Source: Cryptomeria japonica (lineage: Eukaryota; Streptophyta; Pinopsida; Cupressales; Cupressaceae). Taken from it: DNA of 64,000 nt. The position numbers were made by a program, and so were the translations under genes. The notes below the pieces were generated by a model. It was not told where the DNA came from. It did no database searches and was given only the letters and a program-made list of their open reading frames with translations. Below are positions 45,954 to 56,464 of the stretch, piece after piece (the stretch's first letter is position 1; each line of letters begins with the position of its first letter). The stretch spans positions 911,738,340 through 911,802,339 of the forward strand of contig NC_081409.1 of assembly GCF_030272615.1 (NCBI RefSeq). Reading direction: 5' to 3'.

Positions 45954-46974
45954 TGTTGACTCTAAATTTTACTTTGAAAACAAATTTAGTGATGGGGGAC
46001 CTACTGCGTGGAATTCACTGAATAACCTCTGGATTGAGAAGCTGACTCTTCCTTGGGGGTTTGGGAAAAGGGAAAAGGAAACTTAAAATAAAATGATCAA
46101 TACTATGGAGGTGATGTGCCAAAACATTTCATAAAAAATAGATAGCATATAAAACCAGGAAACACATGGCTTTAAAGCCCATTCAATAATCTACATGCCC
46201 AAACAGAACTGAAATTAAGAAACAATTAAGATTCTTTTGAAAAAACATAAAGAAACGTATATCATGGATCCACCAGATAGATATCTCTAAATTCATCAAA
46301 ATACAGGAAAAAGCATAGGAAATCATATTTAAGCATCCAAAAAGAGCAAATCACAAAGGCCGCAGGCACAATTTTGATTAACCTTCCTCTTGGGAAACTA
46401 TAACAGCTGAAAATTATCTAAAATTGTTAATTGTTTTTCTTAAAAGTTCTAAACCCCTACAACAAGGAAAAAGCAAGCATAAATAGAGCCCGCAACTCTA
46501 CTAATAGATCCAAAGTACGCCAAACATGCATAACCACCCCTGAACAGAAAAACCAAGTCTTGTCATTCCGCGAGGTCACACCCAGCAAAACAACCCCACG
46601 ACTCTGGTTTTGCTTGTCTACGATGATCTTCATACCGGCCCGAACATAAAAGATTTCGCTAACCGTAGAAGAAAATGCGACAAGCAGGGAGACCTCTTTT
46701 GAAAAACCTCTCCAAAAAGAAACGCATCCGCCAGCGTGAAGATGTCAGGTGTCCTTTTCCCATTTGTGCTACAAGGTGGGCCTGAAATGGCCTAGTCAAC
46801 AAAACCTCTCCATTTGTCATCATTGCACTACTCTTATCCTCAAACGTGAAACACAGACCACTGGGGGAATGTCGAGATGACACTTAACCTATACGCCACC
46901 CACTGCTAGAAAGCTGAGAGGGGAAAAAGGGATACTCCAACTGAAAACTCGCCCCGAGGATTTTAATGTGAATA
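45954..46974 (-). repeat. E 5' LTR
   Basis: 1,021 bp, matching 33765-34844; its outer end is GAATA where the other copy has GAACA (C to T). Followed by gtacc, the second target-site copy. Confidence 0.9.
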
Positions 46975-46979
46975 GTACC

Positions 46980-47611
46980 CATGTCCATCATCATAGATAA
47001 TGGACTCCCCTTCAAAAATCAAGATGTTCGTGAGCTCTGTAAAAATTTTCATATCCAACATCGCTTTTACACCCCATATTACCCACAAGGCAATGGTCAG
47101 GCTGAAGCATCAAACAAAAACATATTGAGTATCCTCAAGAAGACAGTCAATGATGTTGGTCGTGATTCACACATTCACTTAAATTGAGCACTATGGGCAT
47201 ATCGAACTAGCATTCAAACCCCTACAGGCACGACTCCCTACTCACTGGTCTATGGAGCAGAATCCATTATGCCTATTGAAGTGAATGGATGAAATGAATG
47301 TAATCGTAATGAGGCTCGATGAATGGTGACAAACTACATACAACCACCTCAAGGCCTATCAGTAACGCATGAGCATAAGCTATAATCATTAGGTTAAACC
47401 TTGTACATTTGAGGTAGGTGATCTTGTTCTTAGAGAAAATCCTCATAAACAACCAAATAGAGAACATCAAGGCAAGTTTGAATCCAACTGGTTGGGTCCA
47501 TATGTTATTACTGTCATCTTCGAGTCTAGGGCATATCAGTTGGCAACTTCAGAAGGGGAACCACCAGCAGATCCTATCGACAACATGCACCTCAAATGGT
47601 TTCATACATAA
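46980..47611 (+). pseudogene. pol: C integrase, C-terminal part (right of E)
   Basis: Resumes after E with the second catalytic Asp (IIIDNGLPFKNQ, about 46986-47020) and Glu (GNGQAEASNKN, about 47091-47125). TGA/TAG-type stops appear near 47187. The C-terminal domain (GDLVLRENPHKQ, FESNWLGPYVI, NMHLKWFH) ends at TAA 47609-47611 and is open. Joined to 33096-33764 it gives a full DDE integrase. Confidence 0.85.
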
Positions 47612-49807
47612 ATTGTACCGAGCATCAAACTCCATCACATAACAAATACCAAAAACATTCATAAAAATGTCCTGAAGAAAAATACAAAAAAATCAAAATA
47701 GTAAAGAAAAATCATTCATCCAAATGGTGAAAACCACTTCAATGGCACCTTGGGTAAGTACGATGGTGAAAACCTGGCAAACAGATGCTATTCGTAAAAA
47801 GCTATGACTCCATTGTCTTTCAAACTCATTGCGATTACATTCATTGCATCCATTCACTTATCATTTAAACCATGGCTTGTTATTGATCTGCAATTAGGGT
47901 TATTACTTCATGTGTCTTGCATCCCACTTTCATAGAAACATCTAACTAGGGGCAATACTCTAAACCTACTGATGGAAGTGGAATCTAAATTACATATGAC
48001 TCATTGAGTTCCTTATTCAAAAAACCATAAAAACATCACAAAAACATTCACAAAACCTAAAACCATTCATAAAAAAATAGCAAATCTCAAAAACATCAAA
48101 AACATCAATAAAAAACATTGCAACATATACATATTCTTTGTACATACATATCGCAACACGACACTAAACAAACATTTTGAACTACTCACACGATGATCAC
48201 TTATCAAATCAACCAACCAATCAAAACATTTACGCACAACTGTCTTCACAAGGATGCATCCTTCCTTACAAAACAAAGACATGGTAACATTTTCTTTGAC
48301 AAGAAAATTTTGTTTAAGTTGCTAAGTACTTGATTTATTTGTTATGATCTTTTTATTTAATCATATCAAGTTCCTACGCTACTCCGGGATATCCACAAGT
48401 GATTAGAGTAGTCGGGATGGCTCTTGATAACTTTTTCTTTGTTTGTTGTTTGTGGATTGTTCCAATGAAGTTCTGGTGCATGTATTGATGGTGTCTACGT
48501 GGGAAGTTCACTAAGCTATGTGATATTGTGCAAAAACTAGTCATAGATCACTATGGCTTACTGACTACAATGTATACCTCGACCATCTGCACATGAACTA
48601 GAATGGAGGGTCACTTTTTGCTTGCTTACAGGTACAATGCTCCAACTTGGTTCCTACTACCTCAGCCAAGAACGATACTACCATGCTCGATGATGAAAAT
48701 AAAGCACTATGAATACTTTATGGATCATCGTTCCATCTCATCTATTTATATTGCATTTCGTTGCATTCCATCCATCCATACATTCATATAGGTGCATATC
48801 ATTCATACATAGGCATGACAATGGATACTCTATTTTGCTCCTCTTACATAGGAATGGGTCCTAGGTCCTCCATACCTTCTATCTAACATTGAATCCCCCC
48901 CTCACCCTCCCTATCTAGGTCATCATCATAATTGCATACCCTACATTGTTTCCCATCAATCCAATCAAACCACATTCATCAGTGTCCATCTCTAATAGGA
49001 AGGGTTGCATTTCCCTTCCTAAGTCATCCTATAAGCCAAGCAATTTACTCTATCTGCACACGTACGTCAACTCACACACACCTAGACTATCAACAGATAC
49101 TTTGATCAAGCATCTTTGGGTCTCAACAAGTAATTGATCATGGCAATCCTAGACTACATCAGCCATTTATTACAATGACCTTAGTCTCAATGGGGCTGCT
49201 ATGATTCACCACAAACAACCTACAATGCAAACACTATCAATTGATCAACCAATTAAACACAATCAAAACAGACAATTACATCAATTGTCTAAGTCTCAAT
49301 GAGTATTTTGCTTCAGATACCTTGACTTCATCTGACAATTACATCAATTGTCTAAGTCTCATCAAGTCAGTTTGATTCACTTACTCAGACTTTATCCTGT
49401 CCAAGCGAACAACTGACATCAACTGCCATGCTTTGACTCAATTGGGGCAATTCAATCAATTGTAGAAGATTGTCCAACCAATTTTGATCAATTGTATAGC
49501 ATTAATCAAAAGAACACACTACCTTTGCACTATATCTCTTACATGACCTAAGGGTACTCATTGGCTTTCCCTTTCTCCATTTTAACTCTGATTTCTCTCA
49601 TTCTTTCACCATTATTGCTAATTTCTTCTATTCTACCTCCCATCCACTTCTTTCTATTTTTCGAGAGATCGCCCGATTTTTTTTCAAAATTTTTTTTGAC
49701 CCATCTCTCGGGGGGGCATACCACCTTCTAAATCAAACATTTATGGGGCATATTTCTTCACACCTATTTTTCTTTCTTTGAAGCGACATGATAAACTGCA
49801 CCATCTC
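47612..49807 (+). other. C 3' untranslated region
   Basis: About 2.2 kb between integrase and the purine tract. It holds an A-rich AAAACAT-repeating stretch (48001-48120), a cluster of CAATTG/ATCAATTG palindromes (49190-49510) with a direct repeat of CAATTACATCAATTGTCTAA (about 49276 and 49341), and a T-run (49672-49698). No accessory ORF of convincing length. Confidence 0.6.
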
Positions 49808-49820
49808 AAAGAGGGGTAAA
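49808..49820 (+). promoter_or_regulatory. C polypurine tract
   Basis: AAAGAGGGGTAAA directly before the 3' LTR at 49821. Confidence 0.75.
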
Positions 49821-51022
49821 TGTAGTCACATAAATCTCTCCACTTAATTAAATGAATATTTACTATTTATTTGATTATTTAACCATCAATAACCAGTTAT
49901 TAATTTATCCTCAACCTCTTCTCCTATTAATTAAATAAATTATTCAATTTATTTAAATTAATTCATTAAACCAAATTCACAATCAATTAAATGAATAAAA
50001 TTAATTTAACCCCCTTTCCTCATTTAAATAAATAATCAAATATTTATTTAAATCCCTAAATTACACCCCCCCCACACACTTGTATTCTCCTACAAATGCA
50101 AGTTGCACATATTTGATTGAAATAAATGAATTTAATTTGAATTAAAATCCTATTTTCTCTCACCCACCAAACCCACTTGCTCTTCTAACCACTTTCCCTG
50201 TAATTCAACCTTCATTTAACTCATGGGTCTCTTCAAGCATGTATTGGTTTGACCATGGTTATCCCCACTAACTCTTACACAAGAGTTTGTCCATTGGGTA
50301 AAAAAATTACCCTTGGATAAAAGCTTTATCCATTAACTCAATCCTAACCAAACCCTCCCAGGGTAACCCTAAAGGTCATGTCAAGTATTTAATGCTTCTT
50401 CCCTCTTCTCCCAAGCCATCTCATGATGGCATTTATCATCTTGGGATTGGGTTGAGAGCCCTCACATGGATCATAAACTTTTCAATCCTGACCCTTGTTG
50501 AGATTACTCAATCTCAACCATCCATTTCTCTATTTTCCCTATAAATAGAGCCCATTTCCTTCATATCCAGATCTAGAAATCTTGTATGGATCTAAGTTAT
50601 AGAGAATTTAAGAGAGAACATTTAGGAACATAGTTACTTTGTTCTTCTTTTGGTTAAAATTAGCATAGCTCAAATTAACTCATTTCTCTCATATTAAGCT
50701 TGTATTTGCATAATCATATTCTTCATTTTCACAATCTTGAACCTCCATAAGACTTCCATAGTAGTGCAAAAAGCTATTGAGAGATACACTCATGTGGAAC
50801 TTGGAGAGGAGAGGAACAAGGGAGGAGCAGCTATGAACATAGTGGCTAGCATTTGGAAGAGTGTAGTGTATCTCTTTGGTCTTTGTATGTTTTTCATTAC
50901 ATGTTTGATATCTCTCTTGATATGCTTGCTTAGGATAGTCTTTCGTTTCTGACACTAACACTAATGTTTGAATTGCTTCTTGTGTTGTGTTTCCTAACAT
51001 TATCCTATTTTGCAGTGCATTA
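49821..51022 (+). repeat. C 3' LTR (internally deleted)
   Basis: 1,202 bp, ending GTGCATTA where the 5' copy ends GTGCATCA. It lacks about 240 bp relative to the 5' LTR, mostly one deletion between CTTCTAACCAC and TTTCCCT at about 50192. TATA box at 50540-50547. Confidence 0.92.
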
Positions 51023-51027
51023 GAAAC

Positions 51028-51246
51028 AATAAGGATCTGGTCAACTACTAAGAGGGGGGGGGGGGGGAATTAGTAGATAGAAAACAAACTAAACTTTCAC
51101 CAAACTTAAACCCAACTCAGAAACAACTTGCTAAACTAAACTGGTTTAGACATTGTATCAAAAACTTCAATTGCACTATCAAACTTTATCGGTTGACCAA
51201 AACATCAATGATACAATGTAACAGATCTGAAATTCACTTTCCATTT
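51028..51246 (-). repeat. B 5' LTR, second fragment (between C and G)
   Basis: Continues the B LTR after C; matches 9916-10135 of the 3' copy, with a longer G run at 51053-51066. G inserts after cattt (51242-51246). Confidence 0.9.
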
Positions 51247-51741
51247 TGTGAGATTTTGCCAAGATCTAGAGGCAATGGAAAGCACAAATAAGAGAGACAA
51301 AATAGATGATAGGAATAAACTTTATTGTATCAAGATGAAAATGTTGATCAACTGGATCATCAAGCGTTGTTGTATACAATGTAGATGAGCCTGCTTATAT
51401 AGGCAAGGCTATATGGATATGTGAGCACACAAACATGATATGTGGCTCAATAAGAAACAAGGGTAGGTAGGGAATAGGTGTGGTAGGTAGGAGAAATGAT
51501 AAAATATTCCACATGAGGTGGATCACCCACTGAAGGTGGAATTATCACTCCACAATAAGTGGATATGATAAAGTAGTAACAAGATCAACACCATAAAAGG
51601 TGAAAATTCTCTTACACACACTATCCCAATGTGGCACAAACACCCAAGTGTCTCATACCCAAACTACTATGAAATGTATTTCCTAAGTAAACTTAAGTAA
51701 GGTGTAATAATATCGATTATGAATAATTATTTACACCAACA
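51247..51741 (-). repeat. G 3' LTR
   Basis: 495 bp, TGTGAGATTTTGCC...TTTACACCAACA on the plus strand. Minus-strand TATATAAG at about 51396-51403 is the conserved TATA box. Confidence 0.92.
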
Positions 51742-51757
51742 CCCCCCTTAAGTGCAA
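51742..51757 (-). promoter_or_regulatory. G polypurine tract
   Basis: CCCCCCTTAAGTGCAA on the plus strand; on the element strand this is the same tract as in Copia-1 (GCACTTAAGGGGGG). Confidence 0.8.
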
Positions 51758-53246
51758 CTTAGAGGAATGCACTTAATTCTAAAATGCAACTAAGCAATGC
51801 AAGATGGGTCTCGACTACGAGGCCATATTAGGTACCCAGGTGCAAATGCAAATGCATGCAAACCAATGCAATCTCTCACAAACGGAGAAAGAGAGAGAAA
51901 CCACATGGGAAAAAACTCCCCACCAAAAGAGAGATGATGAAAGCACACAATTCTCTCAATGATGAATGAGAAGAACAAAAATTTATCCCCCATAAGAGAG
52001 AAGAGGAGACCATGAAGGACCCCCTCAATGTAAAATCTCCTGCAAAGATGGTCCAATGATGTTGAACAAAATAGCTCTCCATTAGAAAGAGAGAGAGCCA
52101 ATGTTGCACCAATAATGTCAAAGTGTGACAAAACCAGGTACTAATGTTGATGACGATGAATCACTCATTGCAACATGATAAAGATCGGGCATGGAGACAA
52201 CCTTCTTTGAGCATCATCTGGATACTCATAAATGGTAGAAATATTGGTACAATCTAAGTCTCATGGGATCCATGCACAAAGGTGTACAATCTAAGTCTCA
52301 ACTGGAGCCATGCACCAAGTCTCACAAGGATATTCCTAATCTACGTGTACAAGAGGATTACATCAAATATGTCAACAATGATAAGATACAAAGAGGTGTG
52401 GCACTTTATGATAGTAGGAGTACAACATTGCTCATGCAAGAGCATACAACATGATAGTGCAAATCTGGAAACATGAAAATAATGCCACCAAGAAGCCCTG
52501 TAGAATACTGTAGAAAAAGACGCCTCTGATTGGGATGTGGCCAAGGGATATAAAGGAGCAAATCGACCCCCCCCCCCCCTTGACTGTTGGGTTGAAGCAC
52601 TTCAAGACAGGTATGAAATGACAAGAAAAAATTGTGTTCCCAATTTGACTTATTCCATGATATTTTTGTTTTTAAAAGATTTTAAAAATCTAAATAAAAA
52701 CAATTTATTAAATGCCCATTAAAAAAAATGATATTAAAAAAAACTTTAATAAAAATGTATTAAAGAGAAATAAACTTTATTAAAAAAAAAAACTATATAA
52801 AAAAAAATTATAAAAAAAACAGAAAGCGAATTTTTATATATATATATTAAATTTCAAACCTGTACCTACAAGTCCGTATGATGGGCCAAGTGGGGGAATT
52901 TTTTCAAATTGGAGGAACAGAAGCTGATTTCGATGAATTGATAGTTGATCTTGGGGTTTTTGGGCCTTTTGAGTGCAATGGCGATGACGGATTTGGCCAA
53001 AAATGCTCCAAAATTGCAGATCGCTGCTGGGACAAGTCACCACCGTCCACCTTCAAACAACTCTAGATTTGGCCTCGGATGTCGGATTTGGATGAAACAA
53101 AAGGCGATTCTGACTTTTGCGATCCTCCTTAATCCAATGGTGACCTCAGATTTAACCCAACGAGCTCCAATAATAACTTGCAATAGAAAGCTCCAAAATG
53201 CAAAACCCCAAATTTCTCTCAATTGGCAAACCAATGGCACTCTAAT
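51758..53246 (-). other. G interior, non-coding
   Basis: Leader-like sequence next to the primer site and 3'-UTR-like sequence next to the purine tract, resembling the ends of the Copia-1 interior. Between them are a C run (52567-52580) and an A/T-rich stretch (52670-52850, with TATATATATA). The small ORFs, such as 51790-52131 on the minus strand, show no domain. Confidence 0.7.
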
Positions 53247-53259
53247 GGCTCTGATACTA
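53247..53259 (-). promoter_or_regulatory. G primer binding site (initiator tRNA-Met)
   Basis: GGCTCTGATACTA on the plus strand abuts the 5' LTR. On the element strand it reads TAGTATCAGAGCC, one transition from TGGTATCAGAGCC. Confidence 0.85.
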
Positions 53260-53754
53260 TGTGAGATTTTGCCAAGATCTAGAGGAAATGGAAAGCACAA
53301 ATAAGAGAGACAAAATAGACGACAGGAATAAATTGTATTCTATCAAGATGAAAATACTGATCAACTGGATCATCAATCAATCAATTACATACAATGAATA
53401 TGAGACTTCTTATATAGGCAAGGCTATATGGATATGTGAGCACACAAACATGACATGTGGATCAATAAGAAACAAGGGTAGGTAGGAAATAGGTGTGTAG
53501 GTAGGAGAAACAATAAAATATTTTACATGAGGTGGATCACCCATCGAAGGTGGAATTATCACTCCACAATAAGTGGATATGATAAAGCAGTAACAAGATC
53601 AATACCATAAAAGGTGGAAATTCTCCTACACACACTATCCCAATGTGGCACAAACACCCAAGTGTCTCATGCCCAAACTACTATGAAATGTATTTCCTAA
53701 GTAAACTTAGTAAGGTGTAATAATATCCATGATGAATAATTATTTACACCAACA
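53260..53754 (-). repeat. G 5' LTR
   Basis: 495 bp, same length and ends as 51247-51741. Confidence 0.92.
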
Positions 53755-53759
53755 CATTT

Positions 53760-54949
53760 AACCAAAACATTAAACCACTTTACTAACATCAGTAATAGCT
53801 CATTTTAGATCACTTCTGGTCATCTAAACATATCTAAGTGGCTTTACCAGTTAATCAAATTAACCATATCAAAACATATCCACAAAATCATTCACCACTT
53901 GACACAATAATTTTTCACGTGGAAACCCAAATGGGAAAAATCACGGTGGGGATGAATACCCACAAGTAATTTGAACTCTTCTAAAGTTTTCCCTGTTAGG
54001 AGCCAAGCCTTGTTAGAAGCTTATACAATAATGTCATGTTAATAACACATCCGGTTAGGGACCACCCGGTTAAGGGATTGACTATAATACCTTGTTAAAG
54101 GCAATACCCTACTAAGAGTAACCCCGGTAGGGGATTTCAAATCCAAGATAATGGATCACTTGGTTAGAGGATTTAGACAACACCAAGCCTATTAAAGCTT
54201 ACCCGGTTAAGGGATTTAACTTTTGTAATGGTTAGAGAACAACAGGGTCTTTGTTGATCTGGTAATAGCGCTATCTTTCTTAATCAGATCCTTTTATGCT
54301 CTTGTATGTCTTCAAAACATTCTGTAGACACTCCTTCTGGTTCGGAAACAATCACATTACCACACTTAACCAAATTTCCAACACAATTACAAAAAACTCA
54401 TCGATCTTAAATACAAATACAATAGGCCGGTAACAAAACACAAAACCTATAAATCTCATAGAGATTACAAACATATCGTTTCAATCATAACTGTTGGATT
54501 ACATAGCAATCAACTACACATTGTCCTAGACAACATCAACCGCTCTTGGATCACCACACATCGAATCATGTAGCTCATCACGCAGTTATCACTTCATGTT
54601 ATGCCTTTGCTCATTCCCAAGATAAACAATTATCTTCACGCGCCAAAACCACTTTTAAACTCATCACGTGCATCATGCATACGTGGCATCTTCATCTCTG
54701 ATCACCACTCGATCATAGATCATCGCAACGGATTCACCAAGCTCCATCAGTTAGGGTTTTTCATATCAATTGGTTAGGGTTACCAGTTGATCACTCTACT
54801 TGAAATACCAATACCGGTTTCCATCACTGCTCAACTATCGATTGCATTGCAACATCATTACCGGTTGCAATACAACCTCATTACCAATTACTATTGACAT
54901 CAATAACAACACTATACTTCATCAATGCAATCTTCATCCAATGCCAACA
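53760..54949 (-). repeat. B 5' LTR, third fragment (right of G)
   Basis: Matches 10136-11297 of the B 3' LTR, including the GTTAGGAG/GTTAAGGG units (53990-54240), and ends ATGCCAACA. Followed by gtgag, the second target-site copy. Confidence 0.92.
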
Positions 54950-54954
54950 GTGAG

Positions 54955-56027
54955 AGGATTTAACACTCTTTTGAGAGTTTCTCTGTTAGGAGACTTAAAT
55001 GTTTAAGGCCTATTAGGACCTACTTGATTAAGGGATGTAACATGTTGCAACGGTTAGGGAACAACAATGAATAAGTGATATGTTACTTGCACTTCTCTGC
55101 TTGCTTAATCAAATCCAGTTATGCTCAACACTCTACAACTCTTAGGAAGATCTCACACTTCACTTGGATGGCTCAACACATTCTCTAAGACCACCGACAT
55201 CATAAGCATCAACTGTGTCATCCTAAATAGCCATCTCAACTAGGTCTACCACTAAACCCTAATTACATCATGAATTTATAATACAAATCATAAGAGATCA
55301 TCACAGATCGATATACAGATCATTACAACAAATTACAATGTAATATCAACCATTGGTTGATTGTAACCCATCACGAAAAATCTAATCTATACCAAAGTCA
55401 AAACCTTAAAACACTCCACTAAGCGTTTCACTGATTCCAAATAAATTCTTCCTTGAATCACACCAAACCAACAATTAAATCATTTCACATGGGTTGTGTC
55501 GTGTTACTATCTTCATGTAGACTCATCGTCAATCAACGCCATAACAAAAATCATTACTGGTTTGATGATATCTTCACTGCTCTTAAACCCTACTAAAACC
55601 TTAGCAAGACTTCATCAGAAATTTGAAACACGCCTTCTAGTAATCATCACAAGTTTTGGTTCCGGTCAGATACACCTTTCCATGATACAAGCTCACCTTC
55701 CAAACCGCAAATCACCAATCATCGCCGATCGTCCAATTTAATCAAAACATCTCTGCTTTACTGGTTAAAGTCCTATTTCACAAACTTCAATTCTCTATCG
55801 GTAAACCCTATCTTCTAGTAAACCAAATCCATTAGATGACAAAACAAAACATCAAGAACATCATTTGACATCAGTTGCCATTAATGACAACACAAATAAC
55901 TAATCAAGTCATCTAATCACAAAATCTCAATATCTTCATCACAAATAGACTTCTATCCTCTACCGATGCAGTCATTCATCTTCAACTACATCACCTGCAT
56001 CTGTATTAGTTATGCCAAATGCCAACA
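54955..56027 (-). repeat. A 3' LTR, proximal part (right of B)
   Basis: Matches 61271-62346 of the A 5' LTR and ends GCCAAATGCCAACA. Continues 9243-9898. Confidence 0.92.
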
Positions 56028-56464
56028 ATCTCCCCCTTTGGCATTTATGGCAACATCATTATCTAAAACTTGCTTGCTGGTATCATCTCATCATCATCTA
56101 CAACTTGCTTGCCAGTATCACATCATCTATCGATTCTCCTCCTTTTGTCATGTCCCCCTTAACCAATGCTTCTCTCAATATGATCTTCAACTTCTTTCAT
56201 ATATTTTCTTTTCTTCTCCCATATCAAATTTCTTTTCTGCACCCCCCCCCCTTTGACAGCAACACCAAAGGTGTAAATGCATCACTTGTCTTCAATTCTG
56301 ATGCTGCCTCTTCCATCATCTCAGAAAAATTACATCAGAGCATTAAATCAGAACTTTACATCAAACTTGCTCCCCCAAAGGAGTAGCCTGCACCTTCATC
56401 AATCCTTAGTGAAAGATAAACATGAAATTCACGTGATTGATGCATCTCCATCATTCTAGTTCTT
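56028..56464 (-). other. A polypurine tract and 3' untranslated region
   Basis: ATCTCCCCCTTTGGCA (56028-56043) is the purine tract on the element strand. A second tract-like sequence, a C run followed by TTTGACAGCAAC, is at about 56240-56260. No ORF. Confidence 0.7.

Larger units (their letters stand above)
33765..46974 (-). mobile_element. E: 13.2-kb Gypsy element with unusual gene order and accessory ORFs
   Basis: Minus-strand element: 5' LTR 45954-46974, primer site about 45926-45942, gag 45771-44580, protease then archaeal-type RNase H (44378-42999), RT (about 42650-42000, internally deleted), RNase H (42030-41512), integrase (41490-40315), an antisense ORF (39315-40009, +), a long sense ORF (38672-34977), 3' LTR 33765-34844. 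Target-site duplication gtacc at 33760-33764 and 46975-46979. The LTRs differ by several percent plus indels. The domain set is of Tat type, but the second RNase H is upstream of RT. Confidence 0.9.
15831..51022 (+). mobile_element. C: Ty3/Gypsy Tat-type element, interrupted by D, F and E
   Basis: Plus-strand Gypsy element: 5' LTR 15831-17273, tRNA-Trp primer site 17276, about 2.9 kb leader, gag 20184, protease/G-patch, RT, RNase H, archaeal-type RNase H, integrase ending 47611, long 3' UTR, purine tract 49808-49820, 3' LTR 49821-51022. The target-site duplication gaaac is at 15826-15830 and 51023-51027. Removing D, F and E leaves about 14.9 kb. Two RNase H domains in the order RT-RH-aRH-INT are the known mark of the plant Tat group. 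Catalytic and frame-breaking mutations make it dead. Confidence 0.93.
51247..53754 (-). mobile_element. G: coding-free Copia derivative related to Copia-1
   Basis: 2,508 bp, two 495-bp LTRs, primer site and purine tract, target-site duplication cattt (51242-51246, 53755-53759). LTR ends, TATA region and purine tract are those of Copia-1, read on the minus strand. The 1.5-kb interior has no gag or pol. Its LTRs differ by roughly 7%, more than those of Copia-1, so it is older. It is probably a non-autonomous deletion derivative moved by proteins of its full-length relatives. Confidence 0.9.
9899..54949 (-). mobile_element. B: Copia element nested in A, interrupted by C and G
   Basis: Minus-strand Copia element: 3' LTR 9899-11297, purine tract 11298-11313, gag-pol 15743-11628, primer site 15800-15811, 5' LTR in three parts (15814-15830, 51028-51246, 53760-54949) because C and G inserted into it. 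The target-site duplication is gtgag (9894-9898, 54950-54954). Without inserts it would be about 7.3 kb. It is the same family as A, so a relative jumped into the LTR of A. Confidence 0.93.

Noticed and set aside
51790-52131. A coding gene inside G
   Set aside because: No domain, and the stretch matches the non-coding 3' end of the Copia-1 interior.
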